Part shown: positions 1-8,633 of the stretch, in pieces | Layout: each line of letters begins with the position of its first letter | Numbering within the stretch: the first letter of the stretch is position 1 | NCBI GenBank assembly: GCA_000349905.1 | Contig: KB722742.1 | Span: forward strand, 1,106,386-1,170,385 | DNA: 64,000 bases | Source: Volvariella volvacea V23 | Lineage: Eukaryota; Basidiomycota; Agaricomycetes; Agaricales; Pluteaceae | Reading direction: 5' to 3' | Made by a program: the position numbers and the translations under genes | Notes under the pieces: generated by a model | The model's input: the letters and a program-made list of their open reading frames with translations, nothing else | The model's database searches: none | Told to the model about the DNA's origin: nothing

Positions 1-1034
1 GAAGCGGTCAGCCTATGCCCAAATCTCTACGACCTCAATCTCGCCCTGTATGGAAGTGGGGTGCCCGGAGAGGATGTCATCGGTTCGCCTAATAGTTCAC
101 GAATGCAAAGATCAGCGCCTGCCTTCGACGATGAAACACTGCGAGTCCTCAAGACCGCAACCAATAATGCCACACTCACCTCCTTATCCTTCGCGAACTG
201 GTCCGAGAATCACCAGTCCGTCAACCAGCTACTCGATGTTTGGCCCAAACTGAAATCGCTAGTCATAAGCGGAACTCCACCCCGGCTTCCGCATCACGCA
301 GGCGGTATTGGCGATGCTTCTTCCGAGCCTCATTTTCCGTGTCACCTCGAGGAATTGCGGATGAATTTCCAAAACTACCCTTCGGTGGGCTGGCTGGAGT
401 GGTTGCTTCATAACTCCGTTGACAGTCTCAGAGTTCTAGAATTGGAGAGGGAACCGACTTCGGAGGTTCTGGAATATCTTGTTGACGCGTATGGAAGAAG
501 CTTGTGGTCACTGGCTCTACCTTCGTGTGGGACGCATGAACAGGCGGTAGCAGTGAAGAAATGTCCGGTGCTGAAGGAGGTCAAGCTGGAAAGCGCCTGG
601 GCGTGTCCTATCATCTTCAAGGGTCTCTCAGATACCATTGAGCATTTGGCGTTTGGACTGGATCGTGATTCAGCGCTACAGCCCGTTTTGGATCTGGTGC
701 GGACAAAGGAGGGTAGTGGTCGGAAGTTGAAGGTGGTGACAGTACATGTGTGGGATGGTGGGGATCAACACCCTCAACTCTCGGCCCTGAAGATTGCCTG
801 TGCCTACAGGGGCATTGACTTGAGGCTTTCGTACGACGTTAGAATGTTCAGAGTCATGACTGTGAGTTGCCGTCCGATTGCTTCCTTAATTGCTACTCGG
901 GTCTGTGCTCGTGCTGACCTTGATGCCTCTTTTTCGCTTCCCCTTGCTGCTTCTAGAGAGGAGATCCTGTCTCGACGATGAGCTTCCCTCGTGTCAAGGC
1001 CATTGAAAATCTTCACCGCATGCGATCAGCATAG
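1..1034 (+). CDS. F-box/LRR-type protein, C-terminal part (5' end outside window)
   Basis: The reading frame is open from base 1, so the start lies upstream. The visible part has leucine-rich segments typical of the C-terminal half of agaricomycete F-box proteins (CPNLYDLNLAL near the edge, then LTSLSFANW, LKSLVISG, LEELRMNF, LRVLELER). These repeats usually bind the substrate of an SCF ubiquitin ligase; no F-box is visible because the N-terminus is missing. A likely intron runs 862-956 (donor GTGAGT, acceptor TTCTAG). Splicing joins codon 287 to a short last exon reading RGDPVSTMSFPRVKAIENLH and ending at TAG 1032-1034. Without splicing the frame stops at 981 after a tail that does not look conserved. 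The LRR family call is fairly sure, the exact ending less so. Confidence 0.6.
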
Positions 1035-2569
1035 TCACTATGAAGCACCGTCGCACCATCTCCGTCTCATTTCTTTTACGACCTTTGGCTTCCTTGGCCA
1101 TGCCTCACCATTCACTGGCACTCGGTGCTCCATTTCGCGCGCATATAATGTACAAAGCACATCCAATTGTATCATTAAACAATGAGCCAAGACCACGCGC
1201 ATTCAAGTTCCCGCTATTTTATCCCACCATGCCCCAGACTTCGCGACCACGAGTAGCATTTCCGATGCACAACCCGTCGGCATGCCCAAATTTCGAACAC
1301 TTCAACCACCGTCTTCGTTTTCACACAACTTCATCCACCTCCGCGGGGATGAACACCCTTTTATTGGCAGCCAATTGACATCCCCACTTCGACCTTCACA
1401 TGCACATCTTTCCCCATTTTGGTTTATCAATTACCGCTCGAGCGTGTGGTATTCGAGCGCGGTTTTCTTTATTCGACCTTTTCAGTCCAGCAGAAATTCG
1501 ATTATGCCTATGCTGGCAGTTTCGTGTGCGACGATTGTAATTGTATTCGGCATTCACAAATATTTAGAAGCTTTGAACGTTCACAACTCGACCTCGGACG
1601 GCAGGCACCATTTCTTCGACCTTCTGCGCATACGATACAACATCGAACCTTCTATTCGCATTTCTAATTATTGAAGGCCTCCCATTAGTGCGGCGATCTT
1701 GTTTGCTTATTATTACCACAACAGCCACCGTACGCTCACTGCGGTACAGAATCCTTCGCATTTCGTTGTTCGCATTATCTTATTTTTTCCCTTCTTTTTT
1801 TGCATTGCGGCGATGCTAGATTCCGCCTCGAGTTTACAACGTAATATTATACTACTTGCCAGTGGTCCCCTTCGAATTCATATACCTTCGTATGCTACTG
1901 CCATCATCGTGCTTGCTCGTTACGACTACATACTACTTTACGACTATGACTAGCTCTTTGCACACACCAACCATGACATTTACTGTGCCTATCACGCCTT
2001 CGGGTTTATCTCCTTCAGACGGTACAGTATAATTTTCGAGGGTGATAATGTGAGTCCGAAAGGGACCACCGAACCAAACAATCGTAAGCAGCCCGTCCCG
2101 GTGGCTGCTTGGACTCTCACTTGCACGACAGCATTGCATCCCGCGCCACGTAGCGCGTACGCTTTTCTCTTTGTGTGGATTTTGGGCCGTCCGTACATTG
2201 TCCTTGGCCTGCTCGGTCAGGGGTTGGAGCATTGCAGGTACTGCTAATTTATCCCACATTCGACACCAAGCAGTCTTTGACTTTGGCTCTCTAGCTCGCG
2301 CCATTTATACCGTCAAAGAGCATCGCTCCAATAACTCGCTCCTTCCGTACACAAGCGAAATTCCTTGAACTCCCATTTACTCCCCAGCGCACGGCTTTTT
2401 CTGTCACAACACGCACTTTACGGCTGTTATCTGGCCACTTAATACCCCGGCTGGCAGCTGCGCAGTTACAGCTGGCCAATTTGTCGTCACTGCACCTGGC
2501 GCCTGCCATCAATACATCCAACTATAGAACTTATACATCGGATCAAAGACACCCATAGACGATTTTGAC
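1035..2569. other. Intergenic region, no gene seen (1.5 kb)
   Basis: It contains only short overlapping ORFs with no recognisable motif. The + strand is pyrimidine-rich with T-runs (for example near 1780-1800), as expected for a fungal 3' flank followed by the promoter of the gene starting at 2570. Confidence 0.5.
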
Positions 2570-4480
2570 ATGCCACAGCCTTCGGCCTCCGCTTCTGGCT
2601 TAGGACTGGGTTCAAGCAGCACAAAGCACTCGACGCTATCTTCAGTCGTGTCGGACGTTGTTCGGAGTACTGGGCAAGTTACAGAGGAAGATTTGGACAA
2701 GCAAATCGCAGAGCTCATTCTCAAGGAGGCCAAGAAGAAGGCTGAGAAATATAGTGAACTTGGTGTTAAGGCTTATTTGCGTAATGCTGGATTGTGGGTA
2801 CCTGTTTCATTCGCTTTGCTCGTGTCTTGTGGGAGGGGAAGTCGTACTCATCCTTTGTTTCTTTCTCCTTTCAGGGATCGGGATCCCAGTGCTCCAAGGG
2901 CGAACAAGCGCTTCCTGACATCTATCATCAAGAGCACAGACGATCACAACAAAACCATTCTACGCGCCCAAGCACAAGCAGCTCAAGAAATTAAAAGAGA
3001 ACGAGAGGAACAGGACCGCAGAGACCGCAGAGCCCGTGCGGAAGAAGCTGCAGAAGCTGAAAGGTTAAGGAGAAAAGGGAGGGCTGGGATTAGTGCTGGA
3101 AAGAGTCGGAAGAGTGGAAGTTCTGGATATGATTGGAGGACGATGGAAGACGATGAGTCGTGGGATAGGTGGGATGGGAGGAAGAGGAAGATGAGAGGGT
3201 GGGTGGATGAGGACGAAGATGAAAGTGAAAATAATGAAGAGGAAGAAGATAGGGATAGGAGACGAAGAAGGCGTCGTTCACAGTCTGATTCAAGACCGAG
3301 ATCGGGCAGTAGGGAACGAGAGAAACGGTCGCAGAGAAACAAGGGACACGAAGGGCGAGATGAGAAGCATCGCTCCTCAAGAAGACATAGGCGACTTGAT
3401 GACGAGGATGATGAATCTAGGAGACATCGTTCGCGCAGATCATCACGGAGTGCCTCACCTCGAAGACATCACCGTACAGAGGACGGAGGAAAGGGTGAAG
3501 ACGAAGACAAGGACAGGCACCACAAGCGTTCATCCAGGCGAAGTCGGAGTCGCGATCACCATCGTTCTCATCGTTCGTCGCGTAGAGAACGAGAAAAAGA
3601 AAAGGAGAAAGATAAAGACCAGAAGCCGGGCACAAGGTCAAGGTCACGTTCACCTCAAGTATCGACGCGCTCTGAACCCAGCCATGATGCAAAGGAGAAG
3701 AAAGGAACGCAACAGCGCTCCACATCACCTGCTTCTCGTGATGGTCATAAATCCAAGAGAAGGTCATCCAAAGAGAGAGACAGGGACAGCCGTTCATCCT
3801 CCCCCTCACCGCCGCCTTCAAAACGTCGAAAAGCTTCACCACTACCACCGGATCACGTACCACCTCCTGCTGATACCCCTCCACCACTACCGCCCTCACA
3901 TTCTCCACACCCTGATCCTCCACCCCCCCCTTCCCGTCCAAAGAACGCCTCTAGCAAATCCAAACCCAAGTCTCGACACCGGACACGTTCTCCTTCACGT
4001 TCAAACTCACCCGCACCTGGCCCACCTCCACCTCCCCCACGTGCCTCCTCTAGACCACCCGAACCGACCGCCTCCCCGCCTCCCATTCCCCTCCCCCCAT
4101 CCAAAATGGACAAGTACTTTGAGGGAAGCTACGACCCACGCTTAGACGTCGCGCCGCTCACGATGCCCAAGATCCCCGCTACGGGTCTGATCAGCGACGC
4201 CGAGTTTGCGGGGTGGGACGCGATGCTGGACTTGATCAAGGTGCGGAACCAGGATCGGGAGGAGAAGAAGAGGCTGGAGAGGATGGGATTCAGTAAGGAC
4301 GAGATTCGGGAGCGGTTGTATGGGATTCCGGCGGTTAAGGATAAGAAGAGTGGTGGGAGTGGAGGATCGAAGGAGGCGGAAGCGAGGTGGAATGGGGAGG
4401 GGGTTAGTGTTATGGATATCGAGTACAAGAAGAAGGGGTCCGTGAGGGAGTGGGACTTGGGGAAGGAGGGTGTTATATGA
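2570..4480 (+). CDS. Arg/Ser-rich nuclear protein, probably splicing-associated
   Basis: One long frame. The N-terminus has an acidic/Lys helix (EEDLDKQIAELILKEAKKKA), followed by NKRFLTSIIKSTDDHNKTIL and a charged coiled-coil-like stretch. A long domain of RS, RD and RE dipeptides with basic/acidic runs covers roughly residues 170-440, then a poly-Pro segment. The more ordered C-terminus carries KYFEGSYDPRLDV and a short helical domain ending WDLGKEGVI. RS domains typify nuclear-speckle and pre-mRNA-splicing factors. The TDDHNK block recalls the N-terminus of NKAPD1-like proteins, but that is memory only. A probable 81-nt intron (2794-2874, acceptor TTTCAG) interrupts the conserved N-terminus and has no in-frame stop. 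Spliced length is about 609 aa. Expression as a nuclear RNA-processing protein is inferred. Confidence 0.75.
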   Translation: MPQPSASASGLGLGSSSTKHSTLSSVVSDVVRSTGQVTEEDLDKQIAELILKEAKKKAEKYSELGVKAYLRNAGLWVPVSFALLVSCGRGSRTHPLFLSPFRDRDPSAPRANKRFLTSIIKSTDDHNKTILRAQAQAAQEIKREREEQDRRDRRARAEEAAEAERLRRKGRAGISAGKSRKSGSSGYDWRTMEDDESWDRWDGRKRKMRGWVDEDEDESENNEEEEDRDRRRRRRRSQSDSRPRSGSREREKRSQRNKGHEGRDEKHRSSRRHRRLDDEDDESRRHRSRRSSRSASPRRHHRTEDGGKGEDEDKDRHHKRSSRRSRSRDHHRSHRSSRREREKEKEKDKDQKPGTRSRSRSPQVSTRSEPSHDAKEKKGTQQRSTSPASRDGHKSKRRSSKERDRDSRSSSPSPPPSKRRKASPLPPDHVPPPADTPPPLPPSHSPHPDPPPPPSRPKNASSKSKPKSRHRTRSPSRSNSPAPGPPPPPPRASSRPPEPTASPPPIPLPPSKMDKYFEGSYDPRLDVAPLTMPKIPATGLISDAEFAGWDAMLDLIKVRNQDREEKKRLERMGFSKDEIRERLYGIPAVKDKKSGGSGGSKEAEARWNGEGVSVMDIEYKKKGSVREWDLGKEGVI

Positions 4481-4835
4481 GCGAGGGTTTTTTGTTGGTT
4501 TTGGTTCTGTTTCTGGTCGTCGTGTTGCATTGCTTTCGTTGATATCGATTCGGTCCATCTCATGCAGTCTGCTAACCAACTAGTCATCATGCTCAAATTT
4601 GATTTAATAGAGTACATATTTATGGGTCGTCTAATTTCACATATGTTCTTCTAGGCATAAGAGTACTACATACTAGTAGGTGGTCATGAGTGTCATGATT
4701 GTCTATGAGCAGTCCAAATTAAATCCTCGGGCTGGGTTGTTCCCAGCTCGAGTGTATCGTACCAAAAAAGAGAGAAAAAGAAAGAAGAAAAGCCAAAAAA
4801 ACATAATCATCATAAAAAGTCGTCATAGTAAATCC
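4481..4835. other. Convergent 3' flank
   Basis: A short AT-rich stretch between two convergent genes, with A-rich sequence near 4765-4830. It probably holds both polyadenylation regions. No ORF is supported. Confidence 0.5.
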
Positions 4836-6653
4836 TCAAGACCTCTGAGCACCTTTCAACCCAGCCTGGAACATCTCCCACAGCGCGGCCGCATCGACAG
4901 GATGCTCATCATACGTATCGCTTGCGCAAAACGTCAACGAGAAAAACTCCAACGACCTCCCGTCAAACACCACTCTCTTCTCAGACGAAGAGGAGTAAGC
5001 CGACAGGAGCGACAACGACGATGCGGACGCCGATGAGGACGTCAACCCGCTCTCCTGACTCGCGCGGCTCTTCTTCTTCTTCACCCCCTTGCCGAGCCCG
5101 CTTCTCTTCTTCTTGACGCATACGAGTTTGATGCGCGAGCGCAAGAGGTCGGCGATAAGACCGTCCTTGGAGGGCTTGCATTTCTGTAGGGTCATTTCTC
5201 TCACAAGAGGCAACAGCCCTGTCTTTTCCCCGCCCCCACCCCCACCGACGTCATCACCGATTGGACTGCTCCCGAGCGTCAGAGCCTCCAAAACCTTATC
5301 GCCCAAACACTCCCCAGACAGCCCCACCCGTTGCATCCGCGCCAGAAACGGCGACTTCAAGTACTCCAAGATCACCTCGTCCGCGTCTTTCGCGTGCGTC
5401 GTGACCAAGTCGAGGTGGAGCGCCTTGAGGTGGCAATTCGAGCGCTCGAGAAAGCTGCAGAAGAGCTGTGGGTTGAGCGGGGTGTGCGTGTCCCGTTGTT
5501 TGATCAGGAGCGAGTCCAGAGAGGGTGCGGTGATGTGTTGCAGGAACAAGCCGCTGTCGAGCGTGCAGCCGCGGAGACAGAGGGTGCGGAGGCGGGGGAA
5601 GCGGTAGGGCGTCATGTCTTTGTATTTTGTGGTGTCGATCCAGAAATCGCTGGCCATGAATGTCTCGATGGAGAGGTACTCGAGACGCGTCGATTTGGAG
5701 AGGAGGGGGAGGAGGTCGCGATAGGTGTCAAAGTAGCCGCCCGGGAGGGAGACGTGGGTGAATTGTTTCCAGGGTGTTGTTTCGATGGAGGGGAAGGTTT
5801 TCCCGTGCCATAAGAATCGTCGTACCGGGGAAGTGAAGATCACGTCCCATAGTTTGATGTTGAGGTCGTCCCGGACGGAGTAGCTCTTTATATCCGCCGT
5901 TTCCAGGAGTTTGGCCTTGTGGAATGGTGCTTCGATGAGTGGGGCGTATTCTTCCTTGAAGTAGCATTCGAGCGTTATGCTCTTCCAACGCGTGAGGTTT
6001 TCGAGGTACAAGTCGAGGATGGTCTGTGTGATCTGTGTGGCACCCACATCTCGCATCGTCCAAAGATACCGGCTGTCACAACGTAATGACAGCGAGAGCG
6101 GTTCGGGTTTCATGAACTTGCTGGATTGCCATAACCAGTGACGGACGTAATGAAGACATGATGGCGTTGGGTTGTAGACCTGGATGGTCGACCACAGTAT
6201 GGGTGTCACGAACGTGATGGCACGCCAGAGGCTGCAGACTTGGCCGAGTGTCAGGAGCTCGAGATGGAAACTTGGTGGTTTGTTTTCTCTGTGCTTGCAG
6301 GTATCGTGCGCCACACTCTCCCCTGCCGCCGATGCACCCTCCTCCTTCCCCAAGCTCTTTTTGGATGAACTGCTGCTCAGCCGTGGTCGTGCGCTGTTAA
6401 AATTTGAATCACGTTCATCGCGGCGCAGTGGAAAACGGGGCTTGTCGTAGATGGAAGTGAGGAGGTGATGAAAGATTGTGCGCCATATCTCTACGGGGAT
6501 GGCGTACACGTGCCGATTCGCAGTGGGAGCGAGAGGTAAAGGGCTCTGATTGATTGCGCTGCGTTTGACGGACCACTTTTGGGGTGGTATCTGGCGAAGA
6601 GAGTCGTAGTCGGGGAGTTTGTCCAAACCAAGCAGTCCCGTTGCCGTTGTCAT
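4836..6653 (-). CDS. F-box protein with interrupted F-box and LRR-like repeats
   Basis: An intronless 605-codon frame. The F-box-like core begins at AIPVEIWRTIFHHLL (about residues 50-65) and resumes at LELLTLGQVCSLWRAITFVT after about 65 low-complexity residues rich in Ser, Lys and Glu. It is followed by the usual PILWSTIQVY segment. The rest has irregular leucine-rich repeats (RLEYLSIETF, RLRTLCLRGC, LKALHLDLV, MQRVGLSGECL), as in agaricomycete F-box proteins. The expected role is recruiting targets to an SCF ubiquitin ligase through Skp1. The C-terminus has Gly-, Lys- and Ser-rich linkers and a final FDGRSLEFFSLTF block. The start is taken as MTTATGLLGLDKLPDYDSL. The disordered insertion inside the F-box is unusual but does not break the frame. 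Confidence 0.8.
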   Translation of the reverse strand: MTTATGLLGLDKLPDYDSLRQIPPQKWSVKRSAINQSPLPLAPTANRHVYAIPVEIWRTIFHHLLTSIYDKPRFPLRRDERDSNFNSARPRLSSSSSKKSLGKEEGASAAGESVAHDTCKHRENKPPSFHLELLTLGQVCSLWRAITFVTPILWSTIQVYNPTPSCLHYVRHWLWQSSKFMKPEPLSLSLRCDSRYLWTMRDVGATQITQTILDLYLENLTRWKSITLECYFKEEYAPLIEAPFHKAKLLETADIKSYSVRDDLNIKLWDVIFTSPVRRFLWHGKTFPSIETTPWKQFTHVSLPGGYFDTYRDLLPLLSKSTRLEYLSIETFMASDFWIDTTKYKDMTPYRFPRLRTLCLRGCTLDSGLFLQHITAPSLDSLLIKQRDTHTPLNPQLFCSFLERSNCHLKALHLDLVTTHAKDADEVILEYLKSPFLARMQRVGLSGECLGDKVLEALTLGSSPIGDDVGGGGGGEKTGLLPLVREMTLQKCKPSKDGLIADLLRSRIKLVCVKKKRSGLGKGVKKKKSRASQESGLTSSSASASSLSLLSAYSSSSEKRVVFDGRSLEFFSLTFCASDTYDEHPVDAAALWEMFQAGLKGAQRS

Positions 6654-7168
6654 TGTCGTCGCCGCTTATTGTTTGCTGTCATCCCACGGGCACCGGAAAA
6701 AGGTCAGGAACTGCAGGACGTGAAAAGAGAGAGGAGAGGGACTCACAGGGCGAAAATTGAACTTGGGGCGGAAGACGGATACAGCCACAGTGCGTCCCTT
6801 ACGAGTCCGGTCTTTTATATACAGCGTGTTTTTAGGGACCCTCTTTCTGGTAATCAAAGTGCGGTCGAGGCAAGTACCGGGTCTACATGAGTTGTTATGA
6901 GTGCTAACGCGCCAGTGCCCGGCCAGCCTGGAGGCGCTTTGCGGTTGAGGCAACGGCGAAGTCAATGCACAAGAGGCCTACAAAGGCACCGAAAAGAGAC
7001 AATTAGGCGAGGAGGGAGATGCATTGTAACTGTGGGCAGAAGACGGGGGGCAGTTGAAAATGGCAGGTAGGTACAAGCACGGTACAGGAGCACAATGGAA
7101 GCTATCAGGCGCCAATCCGAGGCGCCTTATGGAAACTGCGATCACACCAAACATTCTACATTCCACCC
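6654..7168. other. Intergenic, promoter side of the F-box gene
   Basis: It lies between two tandem minus-strand genes, so it holds the promoter of the gene starting at 6653 and the 3' flank of the next gene. A TATATA-like element occurs near 6815-6820 (minus TATATAAAAG). No gene is supported. Confidence 0.4.
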
Positions 7169-8482
7169 TCACCCTCTTGCATGCAACGCCCAGAAATCGG
7201 CAACACTCCGTCCCGCACTCCACCACACCTGCGTCAGCCCGCTCATGTGTTTGCACACCCTCAAGAATGCCTCGAGCCACTCCAACTCCCTCTCCTCCAG
7301 CGGCATCACCCCGTCCCCGCGCTGCAGATCCCAGGTTGGGTGCCCCAGCCCAACGAAGCATGGCTGGTGGTGCCCTCTGGACTTGCGTACGGGTGCATGC
7401 GAGTACTTGGTGTATTTCGTTCTGAGAAGCTGCCCCGGACCTTTGTCCTCTTCATCCTTCTCTTCCTCCTCCTCGGTCTTCTCCGCCGTTTTATCTTCCT
7501 GTTGTTCCTGCTCCTCCTGCTCCACGTCCTCAACTTGCTCCATAGCCTCATCCGCTTTCTTCGCTCCGACAATATCAACCGCCTCCCCCTCATAAACATA
7601 TGGCAATCCTTGTATAACCTTATTGATATCATCAGCCACCTCCCCAGGCCACTTGTACACCAGCTCATATTTCGGCCGACCAGTCAGAATGTTCTTCGGT
7701 GCCTCGAGCGGGAACTTCTCGATCACCCTCAGGAACAGCTTCAGATACCTGTCATACGGGACCAAAGGGAATCTACGCTGCCCAAAGATGTGGGCAGACA
7801 TGATCTGACGGTCCGCGAGTTGCGGTTTCAGCATTCGTTGACCAGCCTCGCGCAGCATGCGGGCCTGGTGTTGAGGGTTGTTGCGAGGCTCCTGTGAATC
7901 ATCGCTGATGCTTTTGAGGTAGCCTGGATAGGCGATAATGAGATCCGCGAGTCGATTCAATTGGGCGCTCTTTATTTGATTGAGAGAGACTTCTGCGCCA
8001 TGTATGGCATCCCAATGGGCTCGCAAGTCGGAGACCTCTGTGAGACTATTGCAGATCTCGAATGCGGGTAGCACCGCGGCGAACTTGGAGAGGTGGGGGA
8101 GGTGTGGCGTGAATAATTCCAACTCGCCTCTGATGGCATTCAAAATCTGTGAGAGAACATCCTGGTCGTCAGATTGACCAGACAAGATGGCAGCAGCATC
8201 GCGTTTCAAAGCGTTGATATGTGGATGAAGCGGAGGTCGTCTGCTACGACAGATTTCATGATAGAGCGTGAACGCCTCTTTGATTTTTGCAAATTTCTGT
8301 GGTGGGAGAAGACGAGAGAGTTGCCGGTGGCTTTGGACGCTGTGGTCGATGTGTGGATGGTTGTTTGAGCAGACGATCTCGAGGACTTTGATCACGTCGA
8401 GGTCGTTCAGGACCTGGTGAACGACTTCGGCTGGGAGAGTCGTCAGCCGTCGTGCGACGGCGTTATAGCGCGGATTGGCCAT
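7169..8482 (-). CDS. F-box-like hypothetical protein with acidic C-terminal linker
   Basis: A single 437-codon frame. The N-terminus (LTTLPAEVVHQVLNDLDVIKVL) has the Leu-Pro-x-Glu-(Val/Ile) spacing of an F-box, followed by a helical region without obvious LRRs. A second ordered block spans about residues 215-310 (FPLVPYDRYLKLFLRVIEKF, then KYELVYKWPGEVADDINKVI). After it comes a Glu/Gln-rich run of about 50 residues, and the protein ends with a Trp-rich tail (QVWWSAGRSVADFWALHA). The family is a lineage-specific fungal one that I do not recognise further. It is divergent to the SDR gene, with only 151 bp between start codons, so they may share a promoter. An SCF role is inferred from the weak F-box only. 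Confidence 0.65.
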   Translation of the reverse strand: MANPRYNAVARRLTTLPAEVVHQVLNDLDVIKVLEIVCSNNHPHIDHSVQSHRQLSRLLPPQKFAKIKEAFTLYHEICRSRRPPLHPHINALKRDAAAILSGQSDDQDVLSQILNAIRGELELFTPHLPHLSKFAAVLPAFEICNSLTEVSDLRAHWDAIHGAEVSLNQIKSAQLNRLADLIIAYPGYLKSISDDSQEPRNNPQHQARMLREAGQRMLKPQLADRQIMSAHIFGQRRFPLVPYDRYLKLFLRVIEKFPLEAPKNILTGRPKYELVYKWPGEVADDINKVIQGLPYVYEGEAVDIVGAKKADEAMEQVEDVEQEEQEQQEDKTAEKTEEEEEKDEEDKGPGQLLRTKYTKYSHAPVRKSRGHHQPCFVGLGHPTWDLQRGDGVMPLEERELEWLEAFLRVCKHMSGLTQVWWSAGRSVADFWALHARG

Positions 8483-8633
8483 CCAAGTTGAACGTAGAGT
8501 CTAAAGTGATGGTGGTGGTAAATTGGCGGTCTCTTCACGTCGTCAACCGTGTTGCCCGAATCACAACACAAGTCAGGGGCGATACCAAGCCATTTTCAAC
8601 TCTTTCTAGTCATGGACGCCCGCTACCATCCAA
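8483..8633. promoter_or_regulatory. Short bidirectional promoter region
   Basis: Only 151 bp separate the start codons of the minus gene (8482) and the plus gene (8634). Both transcripts must start in or near this stretch. No TATA box is evident. Confidence 0.4.

Noticed and set aside
3207..4145. Long second-frame ORF (312 codons) inside the RS-protein gene
   Set aside because: It overlaps the RS repeat region; its Arg/His/Thr-rich sequence is a frame shadow of repetitive codons.
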